DNA from: an uncultured bacterium
GTDB taxonomy: Bacteria; Verrucomicrobiota; Kiritimatiellia; PWTM01
Reading direction: 5' to 3'
DNA length: 33,995 bases
Assembly: GCA_937139365.1 (NCBI GenBank)
Contig: CAKZPT010000101.1
Span: 1-33,995 of the forward strand
The position numbers and the translations under genes were made by a program. A model generated the notes under the pieces. That model was not told the DNA's origin and did no database searches. It was given only the letters and a program-made list of their open reading frames with translations. Position 1 is the stretch's first letter. Each line of letters begins with the position of its first letter. Below are positions 33,966 through 33,995 of this stretch, piece after piece.

Positions 33966-33995
33966 ATGAGACTGCCACGACTCAAACCCAACGAC
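33966..33995 (+). CDS. Start of a gene cut by the right edge; possible REP-associated (Y1_Tnp) transposase
   Basis: ATG 33966 follows AGGAG (33950-33954) by 11 bp and reads MRLPRLKPND to the window end. Ten residues cannot identify a family. However, basic N-termini of this kind are, as I recall, typical of REP-associated tyrosine transposases in PVC genomes. The REP-like inverted pair immediately upstream agrees with that reading. Confidence 0.4.
   Translation, partial: MRLPRLKPND

Noticed and set aside
1-33995. CRISPR array, rRNA operon or prophage
   Set aside because: No regularly spaced direct repeats, no rRNA-like segments and no phage structural genes were seen; the only RNA gene recognised is tRNA-Leu.

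Overview
GC-rich (roughly two thirds G+C by eye) bacterial chromosome segment, about 34 kb. A PEP-CTERM sorted serine protease, a CPBP/CAAX-type membrane protease, three formylglycine-type sulfatases, a GH127 arabinofuranosidase fragment, a hydrazine-synthase-alpha-like propeller protein, a short terminal-phenylalanine beta-barrel and a fused SecDF together point to a Gram-negative member of the PVC group, most likely Kiritimatiellota or Verrucomicrobiota. That placement is inferred from gene content; no marker phylogeny was possible.

Layout. 1-6120 (minus): a tight three-gene run of CPBP protease, a DnaE-like polymerase whose catalytic aspartates are largely lost, and a secreted TPR protein cut by the left edge. 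6121-6620: a non-coding stretch with two dispersed repeat families. 6621-10191: a sulfated-sugar locus with a secreted sugar isomerase (plus) facing two coupled sulfatases (minus). All three carry single-base lesions. 10192-11116: a mostly non-coding stretch with one probable small membrane protein and its terminator. 11117-15822: DEDDh exonuclease, a STAS/SpoIIE-phosphatase signalling pair, an RlmN-family radical SAM methyltransferase and YraN. 15869-18190: a complete hypF with no hydrogenase genes in view. 18305-22116: PEP-CTERM trypsin-like protein, outer-membrane barrel and tandem nfeD genes. 22294-25863: a damaged hzsA-like gene with a stop in its signal peptide, joined out of frame to the 3' half of a GH127 gene and followed by an intact sulfatase. 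25915-25995: tRNA-Leu(UAA). 26023-27729: cstA-type transporter (minus). 27849-33683: a conserved housekeeping operon tgt-yajC-secDF-recJ. 33684-33995: hairpins, repeats and the first codons of a possible REP-associated transposase.

The housekeeping blocks look intact. The accessory carbohydrate genes show frameshifts, a nonsense codon and a chimeric junction, so they are either decaying or affected by assembly and homopolymer errors. Most notable are (i) the catalytically degenerate DnaE paralogue, (ii) a dispersed double-dyad repeat (two TTCCAANNNTTGGAA sites exactly 32 bp apart) found intergenically and also in frame inside the GH127 coding sequence, and (iii) GTGCCTGTCCC repeats clustering next to the putative transposase start.
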